Below are positions 1-9,488 of a DNA stretch of 20,613 bases, one piece after another. The DNA is taken from the NCBI GenBank assembly GCA_022579005.1, contig MU401864.1, positions 1 to 20,613 of the forward strand. The letters are read 5' to 3'. Below the pieces are notes generated by a model that saw only the letters and a list, made by a program, of their open reading frames with translations, did not search any database and had not been told where the DNA came from. The number at the start of each line of letters is the position of its first letter. The stretch's first letter is position 1. The DNA is from Poronia punctata. Lineage: Eukaryota > Ascomycota > Sordariomycetes > Xylariales > Xylariaceae. The translations under genes and the position numbers were made by a program.

Positions 1-610
1 TTTATATTAGCTTAAGCTATAAAAAAAGCTATATTTATTAGCTAGCTTATTAATAAGCTTAGCATTAATTTAAAATAAAAGCATATTATTATTTAGTATA
101 ATAACTAGCAAACTATTAGTTTAGTAAATAAAAATATTATAATACTTAAAACAAAATTATAATATATTAATATATATAACTACTAATTATATTAAAAAAT
201 AATTAATAAAACGCTTTAAGTAATTTATATACTAATAAATTTAATAATAGTAAATAGTTTTATAAAGTTTTTAGCATAAAATAAGTAAGCAAGCTTTTTA
301 TAATAAATTAATTTAGTTAACGTTAAAGCTATTTAAATTAAAATTAACTAGCTTATTACTATAAAAGTGCAAAAAAACTAAAAAAATAAATTAAAATAAT
401 TTAAAATATTATAACTATTACTATAAAAGCTATAATACTATAAAATAAAAATATTATTTATAGCTATAAAATAAACTAGTATATTAGCTTATTTTAAAAA
501 AATATATTAAATTTAACAAGTTATAAGATAATAAAAATTAATATAATGCCTATACAATAAAAATTATATAGCTGCAGTAAAAACTACTATAAAAAAAAAA
601 GTTCTTTTAT
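1..610. mobile_element. RIP-degraded AT-rich repeat remnant (left block)
   Basis: This stretch is almost wholly A and T. The few remaining C residues sit mostly in GCT and ACT contexts, as expected after C-to-T mutation at CA on both strands, the RIP signature of ascomycetes. No open frame survives and I recognise no domain. The block ends abruptly near base 600-610, where ordinary GC-balanced sequence starts. Its last ~80 bases match a fragment at the start of the right-hand AT block, so it is probably the end of a repeat of a family present on both sides. The element class is unknown here. Confidence 0.7.
519..600 (+). repeat. Repeat fragment shared with 15208-15291 (left copy)
   Basis: This fragment contains a 16-base exact match to the right copy (AAAATTAATATAATGC). 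The match is followed by positions differing mainly by C/T or G/A, and both copies end in a run of ten A. A CTGCAG here corresponds to TTATAA in the right copy, so every difference in that hexamer is a transition. This fits one repeat family mutated by RIP to different degrees. Both copies are in the same orientation. Confidence 0.55.
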
Positions 611-1215
611 AAAAAGTCCTTCTCTACCTATTTAGTATGTGCAAATTTTGCAAAAAAAAGAAGTTTTACCTCCTTACGCGTATATTAATCAATACATACA
701 ATTTAGCCATTCTGCTAGTTCTGACATATTGTGCACCAATAGAAGCTTTTGACTGTCAAAGTGCCTAGCAGCCTAGGTACATACATGTAGGCACATACAT
801 GAAACAGCCAACCCGCAGGTTGTACTTACTTAACTAACCCCCCATATCAACAGGCAGCAGAAGGTAGGTAGGCAGTACCATAGTAGGTTATGTGGTCGGG
901 ATGTAGCTCCTCTGCATAGGTACTAGGATCATACCTAATGTGTGCACGCACAGGTACTTGCATGATGATGGATGATAGCCCGGGTGGGTGATACGAGTAT
1001 TGTGTCTAGACACATCTCCAAGTTTCCCTGTTATCGCCTACCCTAATCACCCGTAGTAACAGTAAGCATTCTTCCAGGTGGCCTGCCTCGGTCAGACTGT
1101 TCATGGAGCGATACAGTTCTTGATGCTTTTGGCTGTCTCTGCGGCCGAGGGTCGCGGCTCCCATGTGCTGCTTCGACGGACTACCAAGAGAACGCGGTCG
1201 ATGGGGATTCTAAGC
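611..1215. other. Upstream non-coding region of the PPR-like gene
   Basis: About 600 bases lie between the AT block and the first gene. The sequence is GC-balanced and rich in short TAGGTA/GGTAC motifs (for example near 771, 863 and 917), with no supported gene. An intron-acceptor-like stretch (TTCCAG at 1072-1077, with AGTAAC upstream) precedes the open frame. A small non-coding or coding 5' exon therefore cannot be excluded, but I found no matching upstream exon. Confidence 0.5.
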
Positions 1216-3453
1216 ATGCAATTACACCGGTTCTTCTGTCGGCAGGCGCCTGGGCTGCCTACCAGTATTTTGCACCTTATACCCCGCCGTGCTCAGATTA
1301 TTCGGCCTGTTCAAGATACCGTAGGCCTGCGCTGCGCCTCCGCTTGCTTCTCGTCTTCGTCGCACCAACTCATATCTCAAGATGCCGCCGAATACCTCCG
1401 ATGGTTACTCCGACGACACCCAATTGCGGATGGTGGGGAAGAAACGGTCCATTCCGACTCTCTCGATACCAATGTTTCTCGTAAAAGGAACGGTGACAGG
1501 CAGGCAGACTTGACGGAAAGTCCGACGCGAAACCATAACGATCAACTTGCAAACGGGTTATGGGAGCCCATCCTGTGGGCGCTACGGGAGGGAGATATAC
1601 AAAGAGTCTTGAAGCAGTTAGCTCGGATTCGAGACATGGAACCCTCGGATCTTCAAATTGCTGTTGCAGAACTACCCCGGACCACCTTTACCCAAATCTT
1701 TCGAGCGGTTGACCCGTTTCGCGTTGATCCACTGTGCGATCCGGCCTCGGGCTACCATGTCTCGGCGGGCATGTTTAAGTTATTGCGTATGGGGTCAAGT
1801 TTTGACGATTGGGGGGGCCGCAAAATCTATACACGACTATTGCGAGACCTCTTGTTACTCAAGAATGCCCTGAATGCCTCAGGACAGGCACTATCCGGGG
1901 AGGAGTACATTTATCTGATGCGATGCGCCGGCGCTACTAGTGACCTCAAAGCCGTCAGAGCGATCTGGGTCGACCTCAGGTCAACCCTCGCCGGTGTGTG
2001 GCTCAATACTGAAATCTACACCGAGTTTATCAAGGCTCGTTTCTTGACTGAACCTTTGTATACGAGCTTCGCGAAGACCAGCAGGATGATAACCCCACGA
2101 CACTTACATAGGTCCCGTTTGTACATATCAACCCGGCGTGCCCAGCGTCTCGACAACCTGGCTTACGTGACCATGTCTGCACACCATCATTGGGGCCTGA
2201 ACAAAAATGTCGACCACGTAGAGCCGCTGATAAGACAACTTCGCCATAATGGACCTATAATAAGACTGTTCTCGAATGTCTTGAGCCGGGGCTATCAACT
2301 CGATGAGGAATTCCTATGCTCTGTGATGGTTGCGTTCGGTCGCTCAGGCTCATTACAAACTGTCGGTACCACTATTCTAGAGAAGTACTTTGCTATTACT
2401 CCTCCAGCCTTTATTCCTCCCGAGGTAGAGATAGGTGAGGGCCTATACAAGCTGGATGAGAAAGATCCACCACGCTTGGCCCCGTGGGTCGAGTTGGAGA
2501 CACTAGATCCTTTGCACGTAAACATCGTGCTTCAACATAGGCCAAACAAGCCCATTCAGCCCACGGTCCGCCTCATGCGAGCGATCGTGGAGACCTATGG
2601 TTCCAACGGGGAGATTGCACTCGCGCTGGAGCTTGTAGAGTTCCTGTCGGCAAGGTATGAGATACCTGTGCCCTCTGACGTCTGGACAGACCTGTTAGGC
2701 TGGACCCATATCATGCGCACGCCGCCGACATCCGTTGCGTGGAAGATAGCGGGGCTATCGTCAAAGATTCCACATCCCAGAATGATAAGAATGATATGGG
2801 ACAAGATGACATCTCCGCCCCACAATCAAGAGCCAACCTTCGAGCATTACAACATTCTGATAAAACATTTTGTCGGCAAAGACCCAGAAAGGATATGGAA
2901 TGACACATGGGCGATCATATGGTATATGAAGACGGCCACTGGTATGTATTGGGAACAATGTAGGAAATATGAAGATGCGGCGCTCAAGTACATCCAGTAC
3001 AAGCGTGACGGCGCTTATACGGGCCACGCTGCCAGCCTATTCGAGCGAGAACGGTTTAAGAAGGAACGTATGTGGTTTAGCATCTCGCAGTGGTGCAAGA
3101 CTTTGATCAAGAAAGTCGATTATGGTCCGAGGCATCCCTCAAGTCACGTGGCCCACCAACTCATCCGCACATTTCGGCCTTTCTTGATCAATCCTATCCG
3201 GTACCGCACGCCTGGTGGTTATGTCACCCTAATAGATCCTGCCAACGAAACATTCCAGTCAGCCAAGATTGGTGAACTCCGGCGGACGTTCCATATAAGG
3301 AACCGTGAAGGGTGGTTCAAGCGACAGCGTCAGGTGCAAAGGAAGGTCGTGGTTATGTCACGGCACTCGCTCGCGCCTTTTAGGCCCGCCAGGATGACCT
3401 CGCCCATAAACCTCATACGCCCCGAACCAGATTCGTTTGAGTACGGTGCCTAG
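1216..3453 (+). CDS. Mitochondrial PPR-like / ATPase-expression-type protein
   Basis: A single uninterrupted frame of 745 residues from the ATG at 1216 (750 from the ATG at 1201). I prefer 1216 because it has A at -3. The frame is open back to 1078, but the ATG at 1123 gives a less natural N-terminus. The first ~50 residues are rich in Arg, Ser and hydrophobics with almost no acids, typical of a mitochondrial presequence. The rest looks like a chain of helix pairs. Examples are near residues 225-260 (EYIYLMRCAGATSDL region) and 540-572 (HYNILIKHFVGKDPERIW region), both pentatricopeptide-like. Fungal proteins of this build (Aep/ATP13-like and other PPR proteins) bind mitochondrial mRNAs and support their stability or translation. 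The exact family is uncertain, and no catalytic motif is seen. The C-terminus is strongly basic. The gene converges on the GPI12 gene, with 369 bases between stop codons. Confidence 0.75.
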   Translation: MQLHRFFCRQAPGLPTSILHLIPRRAQIIRPVQDTVGLRCASACFSSSSHQLISQDAAEYLRWLLRRHPIADGGEETVHSDSLDTNVSRKRNGDRQADLTESPTRNHNDQLANGLWEPILWALREGDIQRVLKQLARIRDMEPSDLQIAVAELPRTTFTQIFRAVDPFRVDPLCDPASGYHVSAGMFKLLRMGSSFDDWGGRKIYTRLLRDLLLLKNALNASGQALSGEEYIYLMRCAGATSDLKAVRAIWVDLRSTLAGVWLNTEIYTEFIKARFLTEPLYTSFAKTSRMITPRHLHRSRLYISTRRAQRLDNLAYVTMSAHHHWGLNKNVDHVEPLIRQLRHNGPIIRLFSNVLSRGYQLDEEFLCSVMVAFGRSGSLQTVGTTILEKYFAITPPAFIPPEVEIGEGLYKLDEKDPPRLAPWVELETLDPLHVNIVLQHRPNKPIQPTVRLMRAIVETYGSNGEIALALELVEFLSARYEIPVPSDVWTDLLGWTHIMRTPPTSVAWKIAGLSSKIPHPRMIRMIWDKMTSPPHNQEPTFEHYNILIKHFVGKDPERIWNDTWAIIWYMKTATGMYWEQCRKYEDAALKYIQYKRDGAYTGHAASLFERERFKKERMWFSISQWCKTLIKKVDYGPRHPSSHVAHQLIRTFRPFLINPIRYRTPGGYVTLIDPANETFQSAKIGELRRTFHIRNREGWFKRQRQVQRKVVVMSRHSLAPFRPARMTSPINLIRPEPDSFEYGA

Positions 3454-3822
3454 CGCGGAGGCTCTCCGCACACTCGAACAATCAGATGTTCAGGAGGGCC
3501 AATAATCGGCTTTCGACCATGACTTCCTAAGAAAGCACTTTGAGCGGGCACGAATGCTATTTCCCCCTTTTAAAGACAGGGCGTATAACAGGTTCTTTTG
3601 TTCTAGTAGTTTATATGGTTTACTACATATTGTAGATACGAGATTCCTTGATCAGTTGAATTCATGGCTTTCCCACGTCTAGCTTTTATCAGAAATGTAG
3701 TCCCGTCAAAACTGCCTGCTCTGTGCCTCTATCTCCCGTGCTACGCTAGTGGTGCACCAACGGAAAGGCAAACCCATATACAGCGAAATGCTTCCAACGG
3801 CCGCCATAGTTCAATCTCTAGG
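3454..3822. other. Intergenic spacer between convergent genes
   Basis: This holds the 3' regions of the PPR-like gene (+) and of GPI12 (-). A short open stretch on the plus strand (3664-3879) overlaps the end of GPI12 antisense and has no recognisable features. I see no gene and no canonical AATAAA in the first 200 bases. Confidence 0.6.
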
Positions 3823-4777
3823 TCAGGGCTCAATAGCTTCAAGTCGCAAGTCATTGACGACCATGTATCGACTCAATAATATCCAGCCCCAACGAAACCA
3901 GACCATTTGACTCTTGTGCGCGTCCGTCATGGCGCGTCGAGCTGATCCGTAGTTCTCCCGGCCGCCTAGCAGGTTACTGATGGTAATTAGCGTGTCTGGA
4001 TTCCCCTGAGCGCTCTTCCGGAGTCCCTCCCCGCCCCGCAAGAATGTGACGGCAACGGTGAAAAGTGCGTCAAAGAAACTTGCATATTTGCGTAGTATCC
4101 CCACCGAAGTAAGTGTATACATATCTATGGGCGACACAGGCCCAGTTGTTCCTTTCGAGAGCGCCGATATGAAGGCCCGAGCACCATGATATAAGGAAAT
4201 ATGGTTTGGATGCGAGGACACACCCGAGCGGTCAAAGGTGATGAGGACATCGATACCGGTGGTGCGAGGCTCGTCCGCAGAGGGCTTCTCGGACGGATGG
4301 GCAAGGTGCGGCGCGAAAGCGGAAGACAAGCGCTCGGATATGCGGTTAGGGTCCCAGGCCGTGACCATAGAATCGGGGAAATCCCTAGGGAGGTGCGAAT
4401 TAATACAAAGCAAACCCGGCCGACAGCGGGAGAGAAACTTACGGGTCATTGATGACGTGGACGTCCTCCTCCCGCCCCAGGCCCAGGAGCATTCCGCTTT
4501 TTACCAGCTCACGCCGGCGCGTGTCGCCTAGGCCATCGGCGTTACCCGTGCTCAAGCATAGTATTTTGACAGTATTGCCGGCTTCGGGACGGGTTAGGGC
4601 AAGCACAGTAGGCGCGAAGAACATGGCTTCGTCATCCGGGTGAGCGATCAGCAGACATATCCGCTTGTTCCGCAGAGTTGGGAAGCGTGCCTGCACAGTG
4701 ATACTCGTGTACGTATAGAGGACGGGCAATATGGCGAGGAAGATAAACGGTAGACCTGCTACAGTGAAGAATTCCAT
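3823..4777 (-). CDS. GPI12: GlcNAc-phosphatidylinositol de-N-acetylase (PIG-L/GPI12)
   Basis: This enzyme removes the acetyl group from GlcNAc-PI, the second step of GPI-anchor synthesis, on the cytosolic face of the ER. Two exons, 4777-4443 and 4384-3823, flank a 58-base GTAAGT...TAG intron (4442-4385) and give 298 residues, close to the family's usual ~250-300. A hydrophobic helix at residues 5-24 anchors the protein. The zinc/catalytic motif AHPDDE is at 45-50 and the second motif HPNH at 170-173. The splice restores the conserved INDPDFPDSM...WDP region across residues 109-124, which confirms the junction. The C-terminal SQMVWFRWGW...SRYM...NDL block is intact. No damage is seen. The upstream neighbour is the divergently transcribed DUF7719-type gene. 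Confidence 0.95.
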
Positions 4778-5631
4778 GGTGTAATTGTTTATTACCTTGA
4801 ATCAGTGCAATAAATAAGTCGCAAAGGAGTAGGCGTTTTTGCCCGTACTGCGATTTTCATGGACAACCCAATTTAAGAGACGATGGAGGGACTAGTCACT
4901 TCCCTCATACCTCCAAGCTAACATAACGCTTGGGCGACCTCAGTTAGGTACCTAGCTCTTTCAACCGAAAGCGGCGCGGCCATATGAAGTGTTGTTGCGA
5001 AAGGGAGGTGAGAGCTTCACGCTGCTCGCTTCTTCCTTCAGGTCTTATGAGGGAAGGATGTTTCGGTGAGCGAGCTTTGTCGATGCCGATATACCTACGG
5101 GGATACCCGTGTATGTGTACATGTATGTATTGGTCGAGTAGGTAGGCTGGCATCAAGCTTGGATATGATGCCCAATTTGCGACTTTATGCCTTGAGTCAT
5201 AGACATATGGGGAGGACATTTAAATTTCTACGGCATTTACGAGTAGCGCATACCAACAAATGCATGCGGATCGCGAATCTATACAAAGTACATCTAGGTA
5301 TTGCATCCAATAAGAGGTAAGGAATGACCGTTAGATTTTAGTCTAGTGACGTATCTTAAGTACATATTTCCAAGTAGTAAATATATATCACACGTGCTCT
5401 AATAAGCAATCGCATAGTGCATAAGCTATACTCGTAAATAGAGTAAGCATAAACAAAGTCGAAATACGTGTACTGGTACACGTACTTGTACGAAATAGAA
5501 GCAACGACATGTGTATAGCGCGTCAAGTTCTACTTGGTCTAATGAAAGTTCTCTAAGCCCAGAGCACATAGCTCTATTTGCACACGAATACGGCTACACA
5601 AATACTATCTACGACCCTCATTCTCACCACG
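4778..5631. other. Shared divergent promoter region
   Basis: These 854 bases separate the start codons of GPI12 (-) and the DUF7719-type gene (+), so both promoters should lie here. The sequence includes a palindromic TAGGTACCTA at 4945-4954, GTAGGTAGG at 5138-5146, and a 9-base inverted repeat at 5465-5484. Open stretches at 4944-5219 (-) and 5066-5320 (+) overlap each other and resemble no protein I know. No gene is supported. Confidence 0.6.
5465..5484. repeat. Perfect 9-bp inverted repeat, 2-bp spacer
   Basis: TACGTGTAC and its exact reverse complement GTACACGTA are separated by TG, about 148 bases upstream of the DUF7719-type start codon. The symmetry suits a dimeric transcription factor site, but no factor is assigned. 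A further GTAC-containing stretch follows directly. Confidence 0.5.
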
Positions 5632-6335
5632 ATGGTGCGCACAAGGAAAGAACGGAAAGCCGATAGCGGGATCGAGCTTGCCCATCCTAATCGTTCCACA
5701 CCGTCAGAGAAAACATTGCTCGACATCGCCGAGGCACAGAAGCTTTTCGAACAGGCCGACAAACACCCAGCGAATCGAGCCAAGAAGGGATATGACGATG
5801 ACGAGTTATCGCCTGTCGCTGAAAGGATCATGGATACTCTGCTCTGGACTGTCAGCCTAGCGATGCTGCACTTCACCCTAGATGTTTTGGTACAGAACCA
5901 GTACGCTATGGATATCGCATGGTCTGATATCATAGCCCGCGCACTGGTAGCCTTAGGGGGTGAGATCTGACAGTGTATAGCCTCGTAGACGTTTGCAAGC
6001 TAACTCCTGACTTGGTCAACGCAGTATTTTCTGTCTTGTTCTACGTGCTTCATCCTCACCCTTCTGCTCCTATATTGCTCCCCGGTCTGTCGTCGAAACT
6101 CCAACATCCTCTTCGGCAGGGTATATTTTTGGCTGCGAGTACTATCAGCGGATGCTATTTGATCCATATAACCAACGAATATGGTTATATATATGTTATG
6201 AAGCGTTCCCCGCCACTTGGTTGTATTTGGATCTGGTCCATCATTGAGCTTGACCTGCCTATGGCTCTTATTTCTTTGGCAGTTGCCGGTGGGTTCTACA
6301 TCCAGCGTGACTACTCACTGAAATTGCAACAATAA
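5632..6335 (+). CDS. DUF7719-type small membrane protein
   Basis: Two exons, 5632-5959 and 6025-6335, are joined across a 65-base intron (GTGAGA donor, GCTAAC branch site at 5999-6004, GCAG acceptor) to give 212 residues. The N-terminal ~60 residues are charged and probably cytosolic (MVRTRKERKA start, acidic DDDE near 55-58). Four hydrophobic segments follow at about 66-84, 98-118, 142-158 and 172-200. Conserved-looking stretches are LHFTLDVLV (79-87), YVLHPHPS (116-123) and PPLGCIWIWSIIELD (172-186). These match my memory of a fungal uncharacterised family (DUF7719), in which the YVLHPHP block directly follows the second helix. The restored continuity supports the splice. No function is known to me. 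AATAAA at 6331-6336 overlaps the stop codon. Confidence 0.85.
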
Positions 6336-6412
6336 AACTACCATTGATCTGCTGTGAACAAGTGCATGCAAAGCTCGAAAGTCTAGAACTACTGGACAAG
6401 CCGACACGTTTG

Positions 6413-6457
6413 GCGATGGTTGCGATGGTTGCGATGGTTGCGATGGTGGCGATGTAT
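6413..6457 (+). repeat. 9-bp tandem repeat (GCGATGGTT), about five copies
   Basis: Three exact copies of GCGATGGTT (6413-6439) are followed by GCGATGGTG and a degenerate GCGATGTAT. It lies about 80 bases past the DUF7719-type stop codon, in non-coding DNA. This is a simple minisatellite with no obvious function. Confidence 0.85.
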
Positions 6458-7379
6458 GATGGAATAGCCGGTTAAGAAGCGTCACATGACCATCTAGACC
6501 CTGCAGTTGTCTCTTCCTTCGCCTTGGACACTACGCCAGGCCATGCGCGATCCACACCATCTAGAGCCACGTTGTCTTTCGCAGCTGTCGGCCCTCTCTC
6601 TCCCCTATCAATGACCACTCCAAAGGTGAATGAATGGGGTTACCAGGTGGACCTGTTGTCGGTCCGTCTTGAGTACCCCTCGGTATCAGGCCGACGCCTT
6701 TGTTCTAACGGGGTATTGGGCATATATTCCAATAGTTAGTCTGGGGCTCGTTACCCGAATACCTGTCCTCACGGTAGATCGATAGATAACTGTTGGGCTA
6801 GGCTCGAAGAGAACCCATTTCTTAGGTTGGCTACACTGTGTATTCTCGTGACGCCGTCTTGGACCACTAGGCGTCTAGTAGTGGCTCTGGCCCTATATCT
6901 GTAATACTGTGACGCCCACCGGATGGGGCCAACGTCGGATGACGCCGATAATGATCAGTTGCTTCTCTTCGCAAGGCCGAACGCCTGTTTATTTAGGGTC
7001 ACAGACCGGGCAGAACCTACACGAACGGTTGCCGCCTCCCGTGGTGCACAGTGGTGCCTAATTGACGTTCCACTTCATCAACGTGAAGCTACGGCCGCCC
7101 GATAACACATACTGGGAAACAACGAGTAGGGAGGTACTTAGGTAAAGGGGACCCCTTCTGCATCGGTAGATGGAAGGCCCGGGTCTTTTCCTTTCTCTTT
7201 TCCACCGCCGAAGAGCGTTTCTAAGACGATTGGGTAGGTACTAGGCCGATAAGTTAACGGCCACGACAAAATCGGCCAACCACATAGGAGAGCCTTGCAT
7301 AAGTACAGCCGTGTTTGTATGAGTTGGTATGCCATTTTCCCGCGAGAATTGTCAGCGACTTGATTATATCAATCAGTTA

Positions 7380-7656
7380 CATCCTGATATTTAAATCCAT
7401 TGCCATTGTTAACCCACCACCTTTACAATCTACCAGATCTTCATCCACATTTCTATCCCCTTTCCATTGGGTTGGACACCTAGAGTGCTACCCCATCTGC
7501 CGAAGCATATTTCAGCTACGGCCGGCCAATTGCATTACCAGCGCTTCACTTCCATTGCACAAGGTTCGTCAAGACAATCCACCATCATTAACAACACCTC
7601 CTTCACATAGTCTCTTGCTAATCACCAGCTAGTTCCCTGTATCCCGATAAATCGTC
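7380..7656 (+). promoter_or_regulatory. Pyrimidine-rich promoter/5' leader
   Basis: The plus strand upstream of the ATG at 7657 becomes rich in C and T with many CCA/CAAC/CATC words (for example 7570-7610). This is typical of filamentous-fungal core promoters and leaders. It supports transcription of the small downstream gene. No TATA box is called. Confidence 0.4.
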
Positions 7657-8106
7657 ATGTCTGGTAGTGATTGGAAGCCCTATACTATACCTTACACAGG
7701 CGCCGGTGCTTTCAAAAGGGATGGGGTATGGATCAACTCGAGCAATTACGGGAACATCGTCTCTGGGTCGAGCACCGTCTCTGAGCCAAGCGTTGCCACT
7801 CGACCTCCCGATGGTGCTTCAGGCACAATTCACCGTGCCGAGGCCACCTTTGGGCTAGTGTCGCATCCCCCAAAGCATAAACACATTGAAACTACAGGAA
7901 CCCGCAGCTGTAAAGGAGGCGAGAACTTAGTCAGCCGGGGCCACAATGATGTGCCGGAGCTTGAAATTACTGAGATTGCTGAAGACGGTGTAGACGCTGC
8001 ACACACGTGGAATCTAGTGAGTACGAAAAAGGGGGGAACAGGCAAATGATTGCTGATTCCACAGCCAAATGGGACATTCTCAGGTGTCGGGCGGTCGACT
8101 TACTAG
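7657..8106 (+). CDS. Small hypothetical protein (two-exon model)
   Basis: I do not recognise this protein. Unspliced, it reads 130 residues to a TGA at 8047-8049. I prefer a spliced model: exon 7657-8016, then a 48-base intron (8017-8064) with a strong GTGAGT donor, CTGAT branch-like site (8053-8057) and ACAG acceptor. The second exon 8065-8106 adds 13 residues ending GVGRSTY, for 133 in total. The donor falls between codons. The N-terminus (WKPYTIPYTGAGAFKRDG, residues 6-23) is aromatic and glycine-rich. The middle is Ser/Thr-rich, followed by an acidic stretch (PELEITEIAEDGVD). No signal peptide or membrane helix is visible. The pyrimidine-rich leader supports a real gene. Its stop lies ~195 bases from the chitinase stop, and the two genes converge. 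Confidence 0.55.
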
Positions 8107-8300
8107 AGGGACTTGTCCGCAATACATAATTACCCCAGGTTGTAGCCCGTTTCCTACCTGTCTAATCCTTCCTGGCCACCTTACGTACCTAGCTAGTATA
8201 AGGTATGTAATGTAGCGATTGCTGTACCATACCGTATCATGTTCCGCCCCTGAAAATATTCCTCGATACAATCCATAGGACATTGACCTTGGATATAATA

Positions 8301-9488
8301 CTAGGACAGTTCCATTTTATTATTCAAACTCTCCCAACCCGTATACACGAGGCTTTCCTTGCCGCTAGCAAGGTCGCCTACGCCATGCCAGTAGAAGAGG
8401 CCCCCGAGACCTTGCTGTTTGACATACTCGGCTTTTAACCGTACAGTTTCTGGCACGTCAAATGAGAAGAACCCATGCTCGGCTCCATCCCTTGTAGTGT
8501 GTTCGGGACCTTGGAAGTGGCCGAGGCGGCCGACATAGCTGGCCGCGCCTAAAATGTAGTCAACCCTCGCATCCCGGATATAATGAGCCGGTATATCCTT
8601 ATATTCCACTTCAGCCACACCATGATATGACTGCCCGGGTGCCTCTGCCCCATAAAATACGCGTGCGTACGCTGGTATACCTAGGAGTATCTTCCGCGGG
8701 GGAAAACCCTGCGCCGTCAAGAATCCCACACCCTGTTGGACCGATGTGCTTGGTCTGGCATGTGTGTTTGCCCCGTGCGTATACAGCTGGGCTTGATTTC
8801 CAGCGACGTTAGTCCACGGCCCTGAGAAATCGTATCCCATGAGATTGATGTTGTCGAGAAGTTGGCCAGCTTTTGGAACGCTTATGTTCCTTAAACAGGA
8901 CAGATCAATCGGCAGTGATGTGCTGAGTAGATATCTGGTTGCGGGGAGGGCTGCGCGCAGAGCCGTTAGTAATGCTATGAAATTTGCGCCCTGTTCGGGC
9001 GTGCTCGGATGCTCCCAGTCGATGTCAACGCCATCAAGCCCGTGTGCGTCGACAAATGCCCGGCACGCCGCGGCAAAGGTAGCCCGTCGGATAGGGTCTA
9101 GGGCCATCTCGGGAAATTCCGTGCTACCGCCTCCACCGCCAATCGAAACCATCGTCTGAAGACGGGGTTGTTTCTCCCCGCCCTCGTCGCCCTCGTCGCC
9201 CTCGTCGTCCCCGCCGTTTCTTTTTTTCTTCCGGGCTAGTCGGGGATAGTGCTCCTTGAGCCTGCCGAGAGCAGCCAGACAACCCCGCTCACCATCGACC
9301 TCGATGACATCGTCGGCATGCTTGTCAAGGGGCCGTAACGTCCCGTCTGTATTCAAACGCAAGAAGGCATAACATACCCTGTCAATACGTTCAATTTGCA
9401 GCGACGAAGGTGGGAATCCATGGTAGACGCGCCAAGAAGGGTAATACACCGCGTTAATGAGTGAACACCGTGTGTTGTCCGATTCCAT
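8301..9488 (-). CDS. GH18 family chitinase
   Basis: A glycoside hydrolase family 18 enzyme, expected to cut beta-1,4-GlcNAc bonds of chitin with substrate-assisted retention. From the ATG at 9488 it is 395 residues. The frame stays open to an ATG at 9743, but the extra 85 residues look non-coding, and family members start shortly before the INAVYYPSWRVY strand (here residues 11-22), so I chose 9488. Motifs: SIGGGGGS (115-122); the catalytic signature DGVDIDWE at 152-159, with Asp155, Asp157 and the acid Glu159 present; MGYDFSG, with the stabilising Tyr-Asp; and a C-terminal FYWHGVGDL tryptophan strand. No signal peptide is evident with this start, so it may be intracellular or secreted unconventionally. 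A Lys/Arg then Asp-Glu-Gly low-complexity insert lies at residues ~84-109. No intron is needed. Confidence 0.9.
   Translation of the reverse strand: MESDNTRCSLINAVYYPSWRVYHGFPPSSLQIERIDRVCYAFLRLNTDGTLRPLDKHADDVIEVDGERGCLAALGRLKEHYPRLARKKKRNGGDDEGDEGDEGGEKQPRLQTMVSIGGGGGSTEFPEMALDPIRRATFAAACRAFVDAHGLDGVDIDWEHPSTPEQGANFIALLTALRAALPATRYLLSTSLPIDLSCLRNISVPKAGQLLDNINLMGYDFSGPWTNVAGNQAQLYTHGANTHARPSTSVQQGVGFLTAQGFPPRKILLGIPAYARVFYGAEAPGQSYHGVAEVEYKDIPAHYIRDARVDYILGAASYVGRLGHFQGPEHTTRDGAEHGFFSFDVPETVRLKAEYVKQQGLGGLFYWHGVGDLASGKESLVYTGWESLNNKMELS
9174..9209 (-). repeat. In-frame acidic triplet repeat in chitinase
   Basis: The coding strand reads as near-repeats of Asp-Glu-Gly (DDEGDEGDEGGE), made of GAC/GAG/GGC-type codons. 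A 9-base unit is seen on the plus strand as repeated CCCTCGTCG. It follows a basic RKKKR run and sits between conserved beta strands 2 and 3 of the barrel, so it is probably a surface loop expanded by slippage. Confidence 0.8.

Larger units (their letters stand above)
6336..7656. other. Gene-poor intergenic region
   Basis: About 1.3 kb between two plus-strand genes. Short open stretches at 6524-6739 and 6923-7105 (+) and 7138-7335 (-) show no domain, no plausible splice partners and ordinary chance length, so I call no gene. The region holds a 9-base tandem repeat (6413-6457) and TAGGTA-type motifs near 7132-7144 and 7233-7244. Its last ~270 bases look like a promoter and leader of the next gene. 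Confidence 0.55.

Noticed and set aside
1078..1200. Start of the PPR-like protein at the upstream GTG, or at the ATG at 1123
   Set aside because: Nuclear fungal genes rarely start at GTG, and the residues before 1201 do not resemble a presequence as well as those from 1216.
4201..4643. Plus-strand frames antisense to GPI12
   Set aside because: They are shadows of a well-supported conserved gene whose motifs are on the minus strand.
6524..7105. Two short plus-strand frames (71 and 60 codons)
   Set aside because: Chance length, no domain, and I found no splice joining them into a coherent protein.
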